In this document: in pieces, positions 8,278-16,590 of the stretch | Position numbering within the stretch: position 1 is the stretch's first letter | How the letters are laid out: every line of letters begins with the position of its first letter | Source: JAQGMV01 sp035626595 | GTDB lineage: Bacteria; Pseudomonadota; Gammaproteobacteria; Burkholderiales; SG8-41 | Length of the DNA stretch: 64,000 bases | Direction of reading: 5' to 3' | Assembly (NCBI GenBank): GCA_035626595.1 | Contig: DASPNJ010000078.1 | Location: 1 to 64,000, forward strand | Notes under the pieces: model-generated | Told to the model about the DNA's origin: nothing | What the model saw: only the letters and a program-made list of their open reading frames with translations | The model's database searches: none | Translations under genes and position numbers: made by a program

Positions 8278-9519
8278 TCACTCGACCGTCACCGCTGCGA
8301 GCGCGATCAGCGCCGCGACCGCGGCAGGTATGCCCGCGCGCTCGAGCCGCGACACCGCCGGTCCGACGACGACTTCCACCGGCACCTTTGCCCGCTCCAG
8401 CACGCGGTGCGTGACGGAGTCTTCGAGCAGACGCGTGAGCGAGCTCCGGCGCGCCGTACCCATCACGATGTGCGAGACGCCGAGCATTTCTGCGATCCGC
8501 TCGATCACCGCGGCCCTGTCGCCGAGCTCCACGTGGGCGGCATGCGGTATGCGGTGGCGGAAGAGCAGCTCGCGCGCCGGCGCCAGCGCTTGCTGCGCGG
8601 CCTCCCAGTGGTACGACTCGCGGCTGCCGCGGCTCGTGAATCGCGCGACGAGCTCTGAAAACGGCTGCCGCACGTGCAGCAGATGCACTTCGAGGTCGTG
8701 ATGCGCGAGATAGCGGTCGATCACATGATGCACCGCCGTGAGCGAATTGGGCGTGCCGTCCAACGGTACGAGAACCTTGACCGCGCCGCCTGCGCCGGCC
8801 GGCATGGCGCCACCCGCCGGCTCGACGACATGCGCGGCGATCCGCGCGCGCAGCGCGCGCCGGTTCGCGAAGAACCCGGCCGCGAGCACGCTGCCGATCA
8901 CGAAAGCATAGGCCGCCTGCACGAGCGCGGGATAGGCATCCACGAAATCCTTCAGCAGCGGCTCGCCCGCCACCATTTTCACGGCGGTGAGTGCCAGCAC
9001 GGCGGAGCCGATATAGACGATCGCCGGATAGCGTTCGACCAGCTTCAGCACGAGCTGGCTGCCCCAGATCACGATCGGGATGCTGATGAGGAGCCCCAGC
9101 ACGACGAGCATGAAGCTGCCGTGCGCGGCGCCGGCGACCGCCAGCACGTTGTCGAGCCCCATCAGGGCATCCGCGACGACGATGGTCTTCATGGCGCTCC
9201 AGAAGCTCGCGCTCCCCACGCCTTCGTGCGCTTCTTCGCCGCCGCTGTCCACCAGCAGCTTGTAGGCGATCCACACGAGCAGCACGCCGCCCAGCGCGAG
9301 CAGCCCCGGAATCTTGAGCAGCCATACGACGACGAGCGTCATGGCCGTGCGCACCGCGATCGCGCCCACCGTGCCCCATAGGATGGCCCGCTTGCGCAGG
9401 TGCGCGGGTAGCCCACGCGCCGCGAGCGCGATCACGATCGCATTGTCCCCGGCGAGGACGAGATCGATGACGATGATGGCCGCGAGGGCCGAGAAGAACT
9501 CCGGTGAGAATAGCTCCAC
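8278..9519 (-). CDS. TerC-family (YjbE-like) membrane protein fused to a UspA domain
   Basis: 413 residues. Residues about 1-225 form a TerC/YjbE transporter domain with seven predicted helices and the acidic membrane motifs DLVLAGDNAIVI and ALMGLDNVLAVAG. Residues about 247-388 are a universal-stress-protein domain (VKVLVPLDGT at its start). A further hydrophobic helix closes the protein. TerC proteins controlled by yybP-ykoY riboswitches are linked to manganese export or metal loading of exported enzymes, and this gene has such a riboswitch upstream. In the Usp nucleotide loop the usual GxxG is replaced by GTARRSS, so ATP binding is uncertain. The fusion is less common than stand-alone TerC. 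Confidence 0.88.
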   Translation of the reverse strand: MELFSPEFFSALAAIIVIDLVLAGDNAIVIALAARGLPAHLRKRAILWGTVGAIAVRTAMTLVVVWLLKIPGLLALGGVLLVWIAYKLLVDSGGEEAHEGVGSASFWSAMKTIVVADALMGLDNVLAVAGAAHGSFMLVVLGLLISIPIVIWGSQLVLKLVERYPAIVYIGSAVLALTAVKMVAGEPLLKDFVDAYPALVQAAYAFVIGSVLAAGFFANRRALRARIAAHVVEPAGGAMPAGAGGAVKVLVPLDGTPNSLTAVHHVIDRYLAHHDLEVHLLHVRQPFSELVARFTSRGSRESYHWEAAQQALAPARELLFRHRIPHAAHVELGDRAAVIERIAEMLGVSHIVMGTARRSSLTRLLEDSVTHRVLERAKVPVEVVVGPAVSRLERAGIPAAVAALIALAAVTVE

Positions 9520-9573
9520 GTTTTTCGCTCCTGTGCGTGTCCGTCACGAGATCCCCTCCGGACACGACGGGCG

Positions 9574-9606
9574 AAAAAAAAGACCGCGCCGCATCCGGCG
9601 AGGTCT
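9574..9606 (-). terminator. Intrinsic terminator of the manganese riboswitch
   Basis: On the minus strand, AGACCTCGCCG-GATG-CGGCGCGGTCT folds into a hairpin (9581-9606) with one mismatch and is followed at once by eight T (9574-9581). The ascending arm includes the GAGACC segment that closes the riboswitch aptamer, so ligand binding and terminator formation should compete. This is the expected layout for transcription control of the downstream terC gene. Confidence 0.9.
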
Positions 9607-9712
9607 CGCCTGTGAGAGCGTCGTCCACTCTCACTCGCGCAACCGGGGCGTTGGCCCGGAATGACGGCTCCGCGACGGGCAGCACACGGCTGCCGAAGCT
9701 ACTCCCCTCTTG
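9597..9712 (-). promoter_or_regulatory. yybP-ykoY manganese riboswitch
   Basis: On the minus strand the leader reads GGGGAGTAGC (9698-9707), then a GGCAGCC...GGCTGCC-like arm, CGTCATTCCGGGCCAACGCC, and finally GCGAGACCTCGCC near 9598-9610. The GGGGAGUAG opening, the internal GGCCAACGCC segment and the closing GAGACC are the conserved parts of the yybP-ykoY aptamer, which binds Mn2+. It lies directly upstream of a TerC-family gene, the commonest partner of this riboswitch. Its 3' arm overlaps an intrinsic terminator, so manganese probably stabilises the antiterminated form and switches terC on. Confidence 0.92.
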
Positions 9713-9749
9713 ATCGAGGACGTTTGCCGAAAACCGGCAAACGGGCGCG

Positions 9750-9777
9750 ATTATAGCGGCGCGCGTTACATGCGCAA
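9750..9777 (-). promoter_or_regulatory. Sigma-70 promoter of the riboswitch-terC transcript
   Basis: The minus strand has a perfect -10 TATAAT (9750-9755) and a -35 TTGCGC (9772-9777) spaced by 16 bases. Transcription would start near 9742-9744, at a stable hairpin (GTTTGCCG at 9735-9742 pairing with 9722-9729) that precedes the GGGGAGTAGC of the riboswitch. Confidence 0.75.
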
Positions 9778-9797
9778 GCGGGCCGGCGGGAGCCGCT

Positions 9798-9886
9798 GAT
9801 ACATCAGGTCAGAACCAACGTTCGTTGGGATCTGCGGAGCCGAAGAAAATACGCTCGGAGCAAACGTGGTTCTGGCCTGATGCATC
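9798..9886. repeat. 89-bp element with 20-bp terminal inverted repeats
   Basis: GATACATCAGGTCAGAACCA (9798-9817) matches the inverse of 9867-9886 at 18 of 20 positions. The interior contains a second small palindrome, CCAACGTTCGTTGG. The element sits between the end of pilY1 and the terC promoter and could form a long hairpin at the 3' end of the pilus transcript. It resembles a MITE or REP-type unit, but I cannot assign it to a known family. Confidence 0.6.
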
Positions 9887-9923
9887 GAGCCGCCCGCGGG
9901 CCTGCGCGGGACGAGGCGTCCCT

Positions 9924-12900
9924 CTACTTGTTGCCGTGCGTGTACCAGTACATCCGCGTGCGTTTGCCTGAGAGCGACGGCTTCACCTGCTGCGCGCCGA
10001 TCGCGGAGCTCGCGCCGCCGCTCCTGTGCACGCCGCCGAACAGCACGCTCACGGGTTTGCCATCGACCGGCAGGGTCGCGGTCACCGGTGACGGCGGAAG
10101 CCCGCCGCCGGTGAACACGCCGGAGCGCGCGCCGCCGCAGATCGCCTGCGTGCCGACGGCGCCCGAGGCATTCAGCAGGTTCACCGCGTAACCGCGCGCT
10201 TCTCCCAGATTGGCCGTGCACATGCCCGGGGTCTGTGGCATTGCGCGGTTGGTGCTGAAGTACACGAGCCCGCCGAAAATGAGCGGCGAGGTGACGGTCT
10301 GCTCGCCGCGGCCGTTATTGAGATCCATGTACCAGCCGTGCAGCCCGGCACCCAGCGTCGTCGTGCACGAGGTCGCCGCGGAGAAGTCCGCGAGATTCGG
10401 ACCGTCGAGATCGACCGCGCCGGCGTCCGCGAAGCGGTCGGTGAAGACGTAGAAGCGGTTCCTCACGTCCTCGACGTAGGGGTACTGCGAGATCAGCGGC
10501 CGCTCGCGGTCCCCCGAACCGATGGCGACGTAAACGCGGTCCTTGGCCGCGACGACCGCCGGTGCGAACAGGAACTTGCGCCCGGCGTTCTGCGTGCGCG
10601 CGATGTGCGTGATCGTCCAGGCGTTCGGCGCGAGCGGGGCGAGCGTCGTCTTGAGCGAGAAATCGATGCGGTAGATGTTGCCGCCGGTATCGGCGACGTA
10701 GCCGTGATCGACGTGGCCGTCTCCGTTGCGATCCACGAGCGACACATCGGCCGCCACGCTGCGCTCCGTGGTGAAGGTCGCGAGCACGACGCCGTTGGAC
10801 GCGTCGAGCACGAACACGCGCTTGCCTTTCACGCCCGCGACGCTGCACGAGGGATTCGAGCTGTCCGCGTCCTCGCACGCGTCGTAGCCGCCGCCGATGA
10901 TGATGACCGGCGTGTTCCCGGTGTTGTAGCCGAGCACCTTGGCGACGCGCGGCGTGGACCAGGTCTGCCCGATCATATCGAGGCCGCTCGTGCAGCCGGT
11001 GTCGTTCGCCGCGTTCGGACACCCGACGCGCCACTTGAGCGTGGGACTGGACGGGTTGGTCACGTCGAACGCATACAGCATGCGCCCGCCCCGCCGCATC
11101 GTGGGGAATACCCAGACCTGGCTGTTGTTGGCGGTCTGATAGAGTGCGGGCGTGCCGTCGAAGAAGTAATCCTTTCTCACCGGCGCCGGTACGACGCCGC
11201 CGGGCATGCCGGGAAATTCCACCGTGGGGCTGTTGTCGGTAAGCCGCTTCAACCGCCCGTGGTGCTCAGGCGCGACGAACGCCCACAACTCACGGCCCGT
11301 GGTCCCGGACACCGCGCGGAACGTGCCGTCGTTCGCGCCGTAATAGAGCACGACCCCGTTCGCGCCGCCGTAGCTCACCGGCAGCGGCTGCGAATGGATG
11401 ACATCTCCATGCAGCGACGGCCGCGAATCGGTGACGAGCGCGTTTGCGTTCTCGTCATTCACGTCCTTGCCCAGCGTGTGATCGACGATGCGCTGGTGCT
11501 CGGCCGCCGTCGCTGCGCCGAGCGCCGCCGCCGTGACGTTCGCCGTGTTGAACGCGACGAGCGAGGTGCAGTCGCCCGTGGAAAGGCACGTGTAGATCGT
11601 GCGGTTCACGGTGAATGGCGCGTTCGGCACCGACGGATCATTCCCCCGGCGGATCACTTCCGCGGCGCCGCCCTTCTCCACCGCCGGACCGTCGGGCAGA
11701 TCGGAGTACGGGCTCAGGTTCCCGGCGCACAGCCCCGCGCCCGCCGGCGAGAATTCCCAGTAGTTGCCGCTGTCGGTCGTCCAGTAGCTCGCCGCACACG
11801 ACTGGAGATAGCCGGTGGACGATGCGATCGCCGAAGCATTGTTGCGGTCCGTGAGCCGCAGCTCGCCGTTGACGAAGCCGACCTGGAAGCGCTTCAGGTT
11901 GCCGTGCCAGCGCGGCTTCGCATCGACGTCGGGCCTGAACATCCCGATATAGACCTGGTTTTCGTACTGCGTGCGGTTCGTCGCGTTGATCGGCACGCTC
12001 GCGGAAGTGAACACGCTGTTCACCGACTGCACGTCGATCAGGATCTCGCGCAGCGCGTTCAGGATCGCGTCCTCGTTCTTCGCCGCGTAGTACTTGCCGC
12101 CGCCGTGCTTGGCCATGCTCATGAGCAGCCGGTTCTGCTTCACGTCCGGCTGCGCGTTGTACGCGTCGATCGTGTACACGGCCACGCCCTGCCGGCCGTC
12201 CACCGGGCTCGCGTCGGTCGAGAACAGGAACTTCGCCCATTCGTCGGGGTAGCGGATCTCGTTGCCGGACGGCTTGATGAAGCCGCCGCCGGGATTGGGC
12301 ATGAGGAGCTGCGTCGTGCTGCCGCCGACGCCGGACAAGAGCGATGGCAGAGCATCGGTCGAGGGAAAGCCGTTGCCGATGAAGATCACGACGTTCTGCG
12401 CGCACGAGTTGAGCGCGTTGATGGGCGAAAGATACTCGCGCTTCGCCGGGTCCCCGGCGCCGTTCACGTAAGCGGCCGGATCGGATTTCGAGTCGGGGTC
12501 GCCGGCATAGCGCAGCGGACCGAACTGGCTCGCGCTCACCGGCGTGCCGGCGACGCCGTTGTGCGCGTTCGCCGGGCTCGTGAAGCCGCCGAAGTACTTG
12601 AACGCTTCGAACAGGCCCGCGCTGTAGTCGAGCTTCGCGCTGCCGACCTTCTCGCTCGACGAATCGTAGTTGCGCAAAATGCAGTTCGGCGTGCCGTTGA
12701 GGCTGTTCGGTCCGTTCACGCAGCTCGCATCGCCGATCAGCTCCTGGAAGGCCGCGCGGTTGGCCGCGGTCATCTGCCGCACCGCGTATCGCACGTACGC
12801 GCCGTTCGGGTTGCTCCCGCTGCCCGGCGTGAACATCATCAAACCGAGATTCACGTTGTCGTTCACTTCCGCCAGCAGCCGTCGAAGCGCCTTCAACTCC

Positions 12901-13112
12901 GCCTCACCCTGCTTGATGCCGCCGGGCCACTGCTGGTTCGCCGCCGACCAGTTCGCGCTGTTGTCGATCATGATGATGATGTTGGGACGCGACGCCGCGC
13001 TCGCAGGCGCGCCCTGAGCGAAGAGATCGATGTCCTCGGCGGACGCGGGGCCGCACGCGAGTGCGGCGGCGCACAGCGTGGCGCGCAACCAATGACGTAT
13101 CGTCGTTTTCAT
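9924..13112 (-). CDS. pilY1: Type IV pilus assembly/adhesin protein PilY1
   Basis: 1062 residues from ATG 13112. A Sec signal (MKTTIRHWLRATLCAAALAC...ASA) is followed by a von Willebrand A-like region with a MIDAS-type DNSAN at residues 50-54. From about residue 600 comes the PilC/PilY1 beta-propeller. Near residue 790 it carries the calcium loop DRNGDGHVD, equivalent to the EF-hand-like site that controls pilus retraction in Pseudomonas PilY1. It is the last gene of the minor-pilin operon. PilY1 caps or primes the pilus fibre and acts in surface sensing and adhesion. The MIDAS-like motif departs from strict DxSxS. Confidence 0.93.
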   Translation of the reverse strand: MKTTIRHWLRATLCAAALACGPASAEDIDLFAQGAPASAASRPNIIIMIDNSANWSAANQQWPGGIKQGEAELKALRRLLAEVNDNVNLGLMMFTPGSGSNPNGAYVRYAVRQMTAANRAAFQELIGDASCVNGPNSLNGTPNCILRNYDSSSEKVGSAKLDYSAGLFEAFKYFGGFTSPANAHNGVAGTPVSASQFGPLRYAGDPDSKSDPAAYVNGAGDPAKREYLSPINALNSCAQNVVIFIGNGFPSTDALPSLLSGVGGSTTQLLMPNPGGGFIKPSGNEIRYPDEWAKFLFSTDASPVDGRQGVAVYTIDAYNAQPDVKQNRLLMSMAKHGGGKYYAAKNEDAILNALREILIDVQSVNSVFTSASVPINATNRTQYENQVYIGMFRPDVDAKPRWHGNLKRFQVGFVNGELRLTDRNNASAIASSTGYLQSCAASYWTTDSGNYWEFSPAGAGLCAGNLSPYSDLPDGPAVEKGGAAEVIRRGNDPSVPNAPFTVNRTIYTCLSTGDCTSLVAFNTANVTAAALGAATAAEHQRIVDHTLGKDVNDENANALVTDSRPSLHGDVIHSQPLPVSYGGANGVVLYYGANDGTFRAVSGTTGRELWAFVAPEHHGRLKRLTDNSPTVEFPGMPGGVVPAPVRKDYFFDGTPALYQTANNSQVWVFPTMRRGGRMLYAFDVTNPSSPTLKWRVGCPNAANDTGCTSGLDMIGQTWSTPRVAKVLGYNTGNTPVIIIGGGYDACEDADSSNPSCSVAGVKGKRVFVLDASNGVVLATFTTERSVAADVSLVDRNGDGHVDHGYVADTGGNIYRIDFSLKTTLAPLAPNAWTITHIARTQNAGRKFLFAPAVVAAKDRVYVAIGSGDRERPLISQYPYVEDVRNRFYVFTDRFADAGAVDLDGPNLADFSAATSCTTTLGAGLHGWYMDLNNGRGEQTVTSPLIFGGLVYFSTNRAMPQTPGMCTANLGEARGYAVNLLNASGAVGTQAICGGARSGVFTGGGLPPSPVTATLPVDGKPVSVLFGGVHRSGGASSAIGAQQVKPSLSGKRTRMYWYTHGNK

Positions 13113-13126
13113 AGTTTCACTCCGGA

Positions 13127-13690
13127 TCAGAGGCACGAGGCCGCCGTCTCGTCGGCGCCGATGCGAATGCCGACGCCCTGCGAAACGGTCACCTTCGCAC
13201 CGGTCGCGGCCGCGGTGGTCTCGGCGGTCACGTTCCACATCGTGTTGGCGCACAGCGAGTCACCGCCCGTATTGGCGCCGGCCACGCCGAACAATTGCGA
13301 CTGGCTCGTCACGCACGTGAGGTCTTCGGCCGCGCTGAAATCGAGCTCGGTCGTCTTGATCACCTTCACCGATACGCACGAGGGCACGGGCGTGAGGCGC
13401 GTCGTGTAGTCGGCGGTGCCGTCGTTGTTCAAATCCGAGCAGTACATGTTCGCGCCGCACGGCGTGGTGATCGCGTTCGCCGGGTCGCTCGTGAAATTCG
13501 CGGTGCTGATCGTGGTTTCGATCGCCTCCTGCGCGGCGTTGAGCGCCTCGGCACGCGCCTGCGAGTTGCCCGCGGTCCGCAGCTCGGTGGTGCTCGTGTT
13601 GTAGGCGCCGAGCGCGAGCAGCGCGAGGAGCACGAGGATGACCAGCGCGACGATCAGCGTCGCACCGCGTTGAGTCGAGCGGCGGCTCAT
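13127..13690 (-). CDS. pilX: Minor pilin-associated protein PilX
   Basis: 187 residues. The N-terminus RGATLIVALVILVLLALLAL is a class III-type prepilin-like hydrophobic segment, typical of PilX, followed by the N-terminal PilX domain (LRTAGNSQARAEALNAAQEA). The C-terminal part has several cysteines. It overlaps the pilW stop by four bases (ATGA) and ends 14 bases before pilY1. Together with the other minor pilins it forms the priming complex at the pilus tip. Confidence 0.88.
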   Translation of the reverse strand: MSRRSTQRGATLIVALVILVLLALLALGAYNTSTTELRTAGNSQARAEALNAAQEAIETTISTANFTSDPANAITTPCGANMYCSDLNNDGTADYTTRLTPVPSCVSVKVIKTTELDFSAAEDLTCVTSQSQLFGVAGANTGGDSLCANTMWNVTAETTAAATGAKVTVSQGVGIRIGADETAASCL

Positions 13691-14697
13691 GGCGTTTCCC
13701 TGCGTCCGGAAGGATTGACCACGCGCACCGCCGTGCTGAAGACCTGCCGGCGGAACGCATCGTTGAAGGGGCCGGCGCGCACGGCCGCGCCGGCGGCGTC
13801 CAGCCCGAGCTCGTAAACCTTGGTGTTGGTGTAGCCGGGCGAAGGCTCCAGCGCGCGCGAGAGCACGTAGATCTTCGCGGTCACGACGTTCGACCAGTTC
13901 TGCGGCTCGCTGCACGCGCCGCAGCCCGCGAAGTTGAAGCTCGAGGGATCGGGGGTATAGGCGTCGGGATCGCCGTCCCCGTCGGTGTCGATCCCGTATT
14001 CGACGTGCAGCCGCTCGATGCCTTCGACGAGCGGCACGTCGTCGAAGGACGCGCCGTTCAGCTCCAGCCGCTTCAGCGTCGGCACGTTCAGCCCGCCGCC
14101 GTTGTTGCTGCTGATGTAATAGATGCGCGAGACGTAACGACGCACGCCGGCGGCCGTCGCGCAGTCCTTCATCTGCAGCGCGAACGGGGTGTCGGCGGCG
14201 ATGCCGAGCGCGTACGCGCTCGGGCTCGTCGAGCACAACGCGATCTGCACGTACGGCTGCGTCGCGACCAGGGCGTCGCACGTGCCGACGCCGGCGATGC
14301 AGGTCTGCGCGCGGCGCACGCCGACCACGCTCGAGCCGGCGACGATCGATCCCGGAATGCACGCCGGCAGCGCACCGCCCGGTGCGATGCCCTGCAGGTG
14401 CAGCGGAATCGCGGAATTCCATATCGCCGGGTCGACCGAGCACAGGTCCGGCAGCGCGCCGGGCACCATCATGCCGCTCACGTCGAGCTCGCCGTAGTAG
14501 CCGGCGAGCTGCACGTCTTCGCTCAGGACCTCGATCGCGTAGCGTCCGTTGTCCACCTGCTGGCTGCTGCGCTGGAGCTCGCCGCGCGCGCGGGTCGTGT
14601 TCGAGAAAATCGTCGCGAGCCCCGCGAGCAGCATGAGTCCGAGCGCGATGGACACCATCAGCTCGACCAGCGAGAAGCCTTTTATGGCGTTACGCAT
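13687..14697 (-). CDS. pilW: Minor pilin PilW
   Basis: 336 residues from ATG 14697. The prepilin peptidase site is KGFSLVELM: cleavage before F, with Glu5 present, then a hydrophobic helix. The length and cysteine-rich C-terminal domain fit PilW. An acidic stretch DTDGDGDPD near residue 245 looks like a calcium-binding loop. Its start overlaps pilV by 16 bases and its end overlaps pilX by four, indicating translational coupling. Confidence 0.9.
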   Translation of the reverse strand: MRNAIKGFSLVELMVSIALGLMLLAGLATIFSNTTRARGELQRSSQQVDNGRYAIEVLSEDVQLAGYYGELDVSGMMVPGALPDLCSVDPAIWNSAIPLHLQGIAPGGALPACIPGSIVAGSSVVGVRRAQTCIAGVGTCDALVATQPYVQIALCSTSPSAYALGIAADTPFALQMKDCATAAGVRRYVSRIYYISSNNGGGLNVPTLKRLELNGASFDDVPLVEGIERLHVEYGIDTDGDGDPDAYTPDPSSFNFAGCGACSEPQNWSNVVTAKIYVLSRALEPSPGYTNTKVYELGLDAAGAAVRAGPFNDAFRRQVFSTAVRVVNPSGRRETP

Positions 14698-15275
14698 AGC
14701 CCCGTATTGATGTCGTTCTGCAGGCACGCCAGCACGATCGGCGCAACGATCGCGCGGCGCATCTTCGGGTCCGCGAACGCGCCGCTCGCGCACGCCGTCG
14801 TCCCCGGCGCTTCGGTGGCGGTGAGTCCCTGCCACACGACCGCGACGCTGAACTTGCGCGGCATGACGGGATCGGTGTTGAACACGCAGCCGCGGGCGCC
14901 GATCATCGCGCCCATGCGCTCGGCGCCCTGCGTTTCGGAGGCGCCCGCGAGCAGGTTGTTCCACTCGCACAGGTCGTGTGCGGCGCCGGTGAGGCCCGCG
15001 CAGTCCTGCACGCCGTTGTCCGCGCCCAGCGGCGTCGCGGTCACGTAACTCATTGCGTCCTTGCGATTAGCGGCGATGCGGTCGGTGATGTGCCGCACCA
15101 GCACGACGGCGTGCGCGCGCTGGGCGGCCTCCATTTCGGCCAGGTGCATGCGCGCCTGCAGCCCGGCGACGGCGAGCAGCCCGAACGCGGCGATCACGAT
15201 CGTGATCAGCACCTCGATCATGCCCATGCCGAGCTCGCGCGTGACAGCCGTCCTGCGCGGCATACGCGTCGTCAT
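14682..15275 (-). CDS. pilV: Minor pilin PilV
   Basis: 197 residues. The prepilin-type segment GMGMIEVLITIVIAAFGLLA contains Glu5 and the GLLAVAGLQ pattern characteristic of PilV. The C-terminal domain has a CAGLTG...LCEWN motif shared by this subfamily. The start codon overlaps the fimT stop by one base. It is part of the minor-pilin tip complex. Confidence 0.9.
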   Translation of the reverse strand: MTTRMPRRTAVTRELGMGMIEVLITIVIAAFGLLAVAGLQARMHLAEMEAAQRAHAVVLVRHITDRIAANRKDAMSYVTATPLGADNGVQDCAGLTGAAHDLCEWNNLLAGASETQGAERMGAMIGARGCVFNTDPVMPRKFSVAVVWQGLTATEAPGTTACASGAFADPKMRRAIVAPIVLACLQNDINTGLCVTP

Positions 15276-15733
15276 CAGCAGCCTCCCGACGAGATCGCCG
15301 AACGGCCGTTCAACCGCAGGCGTACGCAGCGGTAATCACCGGCGTCGAGATTGGTCGCAGCAAAGGAGAACGGCGTGGCGATGGAGTCGGGCCTGCCGTC
15401 GCCGTTGAACACGACGCGCACGGGGCCGCTCAACGTGACGCGCGGGTAGGCCTCCTGGCGCCGCAGCACCGTCCCGCCCGCGTCGGTCACGGTCCAGCCC
15501 TTGGCCCAGTCGCCGAGCAGCGGCTCGACCGTGACCGAGGTATTGCGCGTCAGCGCTTCGCTGCGCGCGATCGTGAGCGACGCGTAGACGTCCTGGCTCG
15601 CGCTTCTCACCTGCTGCGTCGCGATCATTCCGGAAAGCGCCGGCGCCGCAAGCGCGATGACGATGCACAGCACGCCGACCGCGACGATCATCTCGATGAT
15701 CGTAAAACCCGCAGAGTGTCCCGGCCTTACCAT
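15275..15733 (-). CDS. fimT: Minor pilin FimT/GspH family
   Basis: 152 residues. The prepilin motif is SAGFTIIEMIVAVGVLCIVI, with processing after Gly and Glu at position 5. A GspH/FimT-type domain follows, with the family pattern ASLTIARSEALTRNTSVTV near residues 46-64. It overlaps pilE by seven bases. FimT-like minor pilins take part in pilus assembly and, in some bacteria, DNA binding during natural transformation. Confidence 0.88.
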   Translation of the reverse strand: MVRPGHSAGFTIIEMIVAVGVLCIVIALAAPALSGMIATQQVRSASQDVYASLTIARSEALTRNTSVTVEPLLGDWAKGWTVTDAGGTVLRRQEAYPRVTLSGPVRVVFNGDGRPDSIATPFSFAATNLDAGDYRCVRLRLNGRSAISSGGC

Positions 15734-16188
15734 CCCGGATTCCCTCCCCGCGTGCGCGTCCCGTCCTGATCGAGCGTGAGGACGCCGTCAGGCGCCTGCA
15801 CCGAGCCTGCTACCGGGGTCGCCACGAGCTGGTACGTCGGCGGCACCGTAGCGACCGCCGGATTTACCGTAACGGTGTAGAACGGCGTGACCGTGGCCGG
15901 CACGGTCATATTGAGCGTGGTGAGGGCGCCCGCGCCCACGGCGTAGCGGCGCGCATCGAGGAGGTACTGCTGCTGGCGGCTGGCCGTCTCGATCAGAAAC
16001 GCCTGTGCGGCGGCGCGGCGTCCTTTGCGCAGGTGCTCCTGGTACGAGGGATAGGACAGCACTGCGAGAATCGCCACGATCATCACCGCCACCATGAGCT
16101 CGATGATCGTGAACCCCTCGCCGCGGCCGGTCAGCCGTCGCCCGTGTCTGCGTGCTGCGTACTTCACCCCGTCATTGTCCCGTGTCAC
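15727..16188 (-). CDS. pilE: Type IV pilin PilE-like minor pilin
   Basis: 153 residues, GTG start at 16188 (GTG 16167 is an alternative). The prepilin site GEGFTIIELMVAVMIVAILA has the canonical Gly/Phe cleavage point and Glu5. The motif YPSYQEHLRKGRRAAAQAFL follows, typical of PilE minor pilins at the head or tail of the fimT-pilVWX operon. It is the first gene of the operon, and a cyclic-di-GMP riboswitch lies upstream of it on the same strand. The start has no strong Shine-Dalgarno sequence, so translation may be inefficient or controlled by leader structure. Confidence 0.88.
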   Translation of the reverse strand: MTRDNDGVKYAARRHGRRLTGRGEGFTIIELMVAVMIVAILAVLSYPSYQEHLRKGRRAAAQAFLIETASRQQQYLLDARRYAVGAGALTTLNMTVPATVTPFYTVTVNPAVATVPPTYQLVATPVAGSVQAPDGVLTLDQDGTRTRGGNPGW

Positions 16189-16304
16189 GTTAACGCGCGC
16201 GGCGCGCGGACCGAACAGGCGGCAAATGACCGGCTAAAGGGGGAATGGAGGTGTGGGGGCGGCCCGCCGCGCGCTACAGCGCCCGCCGGGTAGTGCCCCC
16301 CTGC

Positions 16305-16384
16305 CTGGCAGTCCCGCCATCGTAGAACCGAAGCTCCTTAGACCGGTGACTTTGCGAACCCGCTTTTCAGCCGGGCGTGCCTTT
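16305..16384 (-). promoter_or_regulatory. GEMM-I cyclic-di-GMP riboswitch upstream of the minor-pilin operon
   Basis: On the minus strand: GGCA, then a hairpin with a GAAA tetraloop (CCCGGCT-GAAA-AGCGGG), then the invariant GCAAAG, then CCGGTCTAAGG, a short TTCG-capped stem, TACGATGG and finally a closing TGCC. TCTAAG with TACGATGG resembles the 11-nucleotide receptor for the GAAA loop, and GGCA pairs with TGCC. This reproduces the GEMM-I architecture. The base preceding CA in the first strand is G, as in c-di-GMP-selective rather than cAG-selective (A) members. About 118 bases separate it from pilE. I cannot see an obvious terminator, so control may be translational or by another fold. Confidence 0.85.
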
Positions 16385-16464
16385 TTCAGTCACCGCCGAA
16401 TGTAGCGGTGTTTGCGCCGCGGCGGGTGTCGAATAGGTCACACGCGGCGCGAGAAACGCGAGCC

Positions 16465-16492
16465 CTTGAAATGGCACGCCCCAGCCCTATTT
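16465..16492 (+). promoter_or_regulatory. Sigma-32 heat-shock promoter of hsp20
   Basis: CTTGAAA at 16465-16471 and CCCTATTT at 16485-16492 are separated by 13 bases, close to the RpoH consensus CTTGAAA-N13-CCCCATNT. It lies about 100 bases upstream of the hsp20 start codon and in the right orientation. Confidence 0.85.
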
Positions 16493-16590
16493 CCGAGGTA
16501 CGCCTGCCGGTTGCGTTCGCGGCGAGCGCCGCGACAAGGCGACAGGTTGCGCCGCAAGGCGCGTCGTTCAATTCAACGGAGGGTAGATAT

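Noticed and set aside
10338..13409. A 1023-residue open frame on the plus strand opposite pilY1
   Set aside because: PilY1 has clear domains and a signal peptide. The opposite frame is Arg/Val-rich with no motif.
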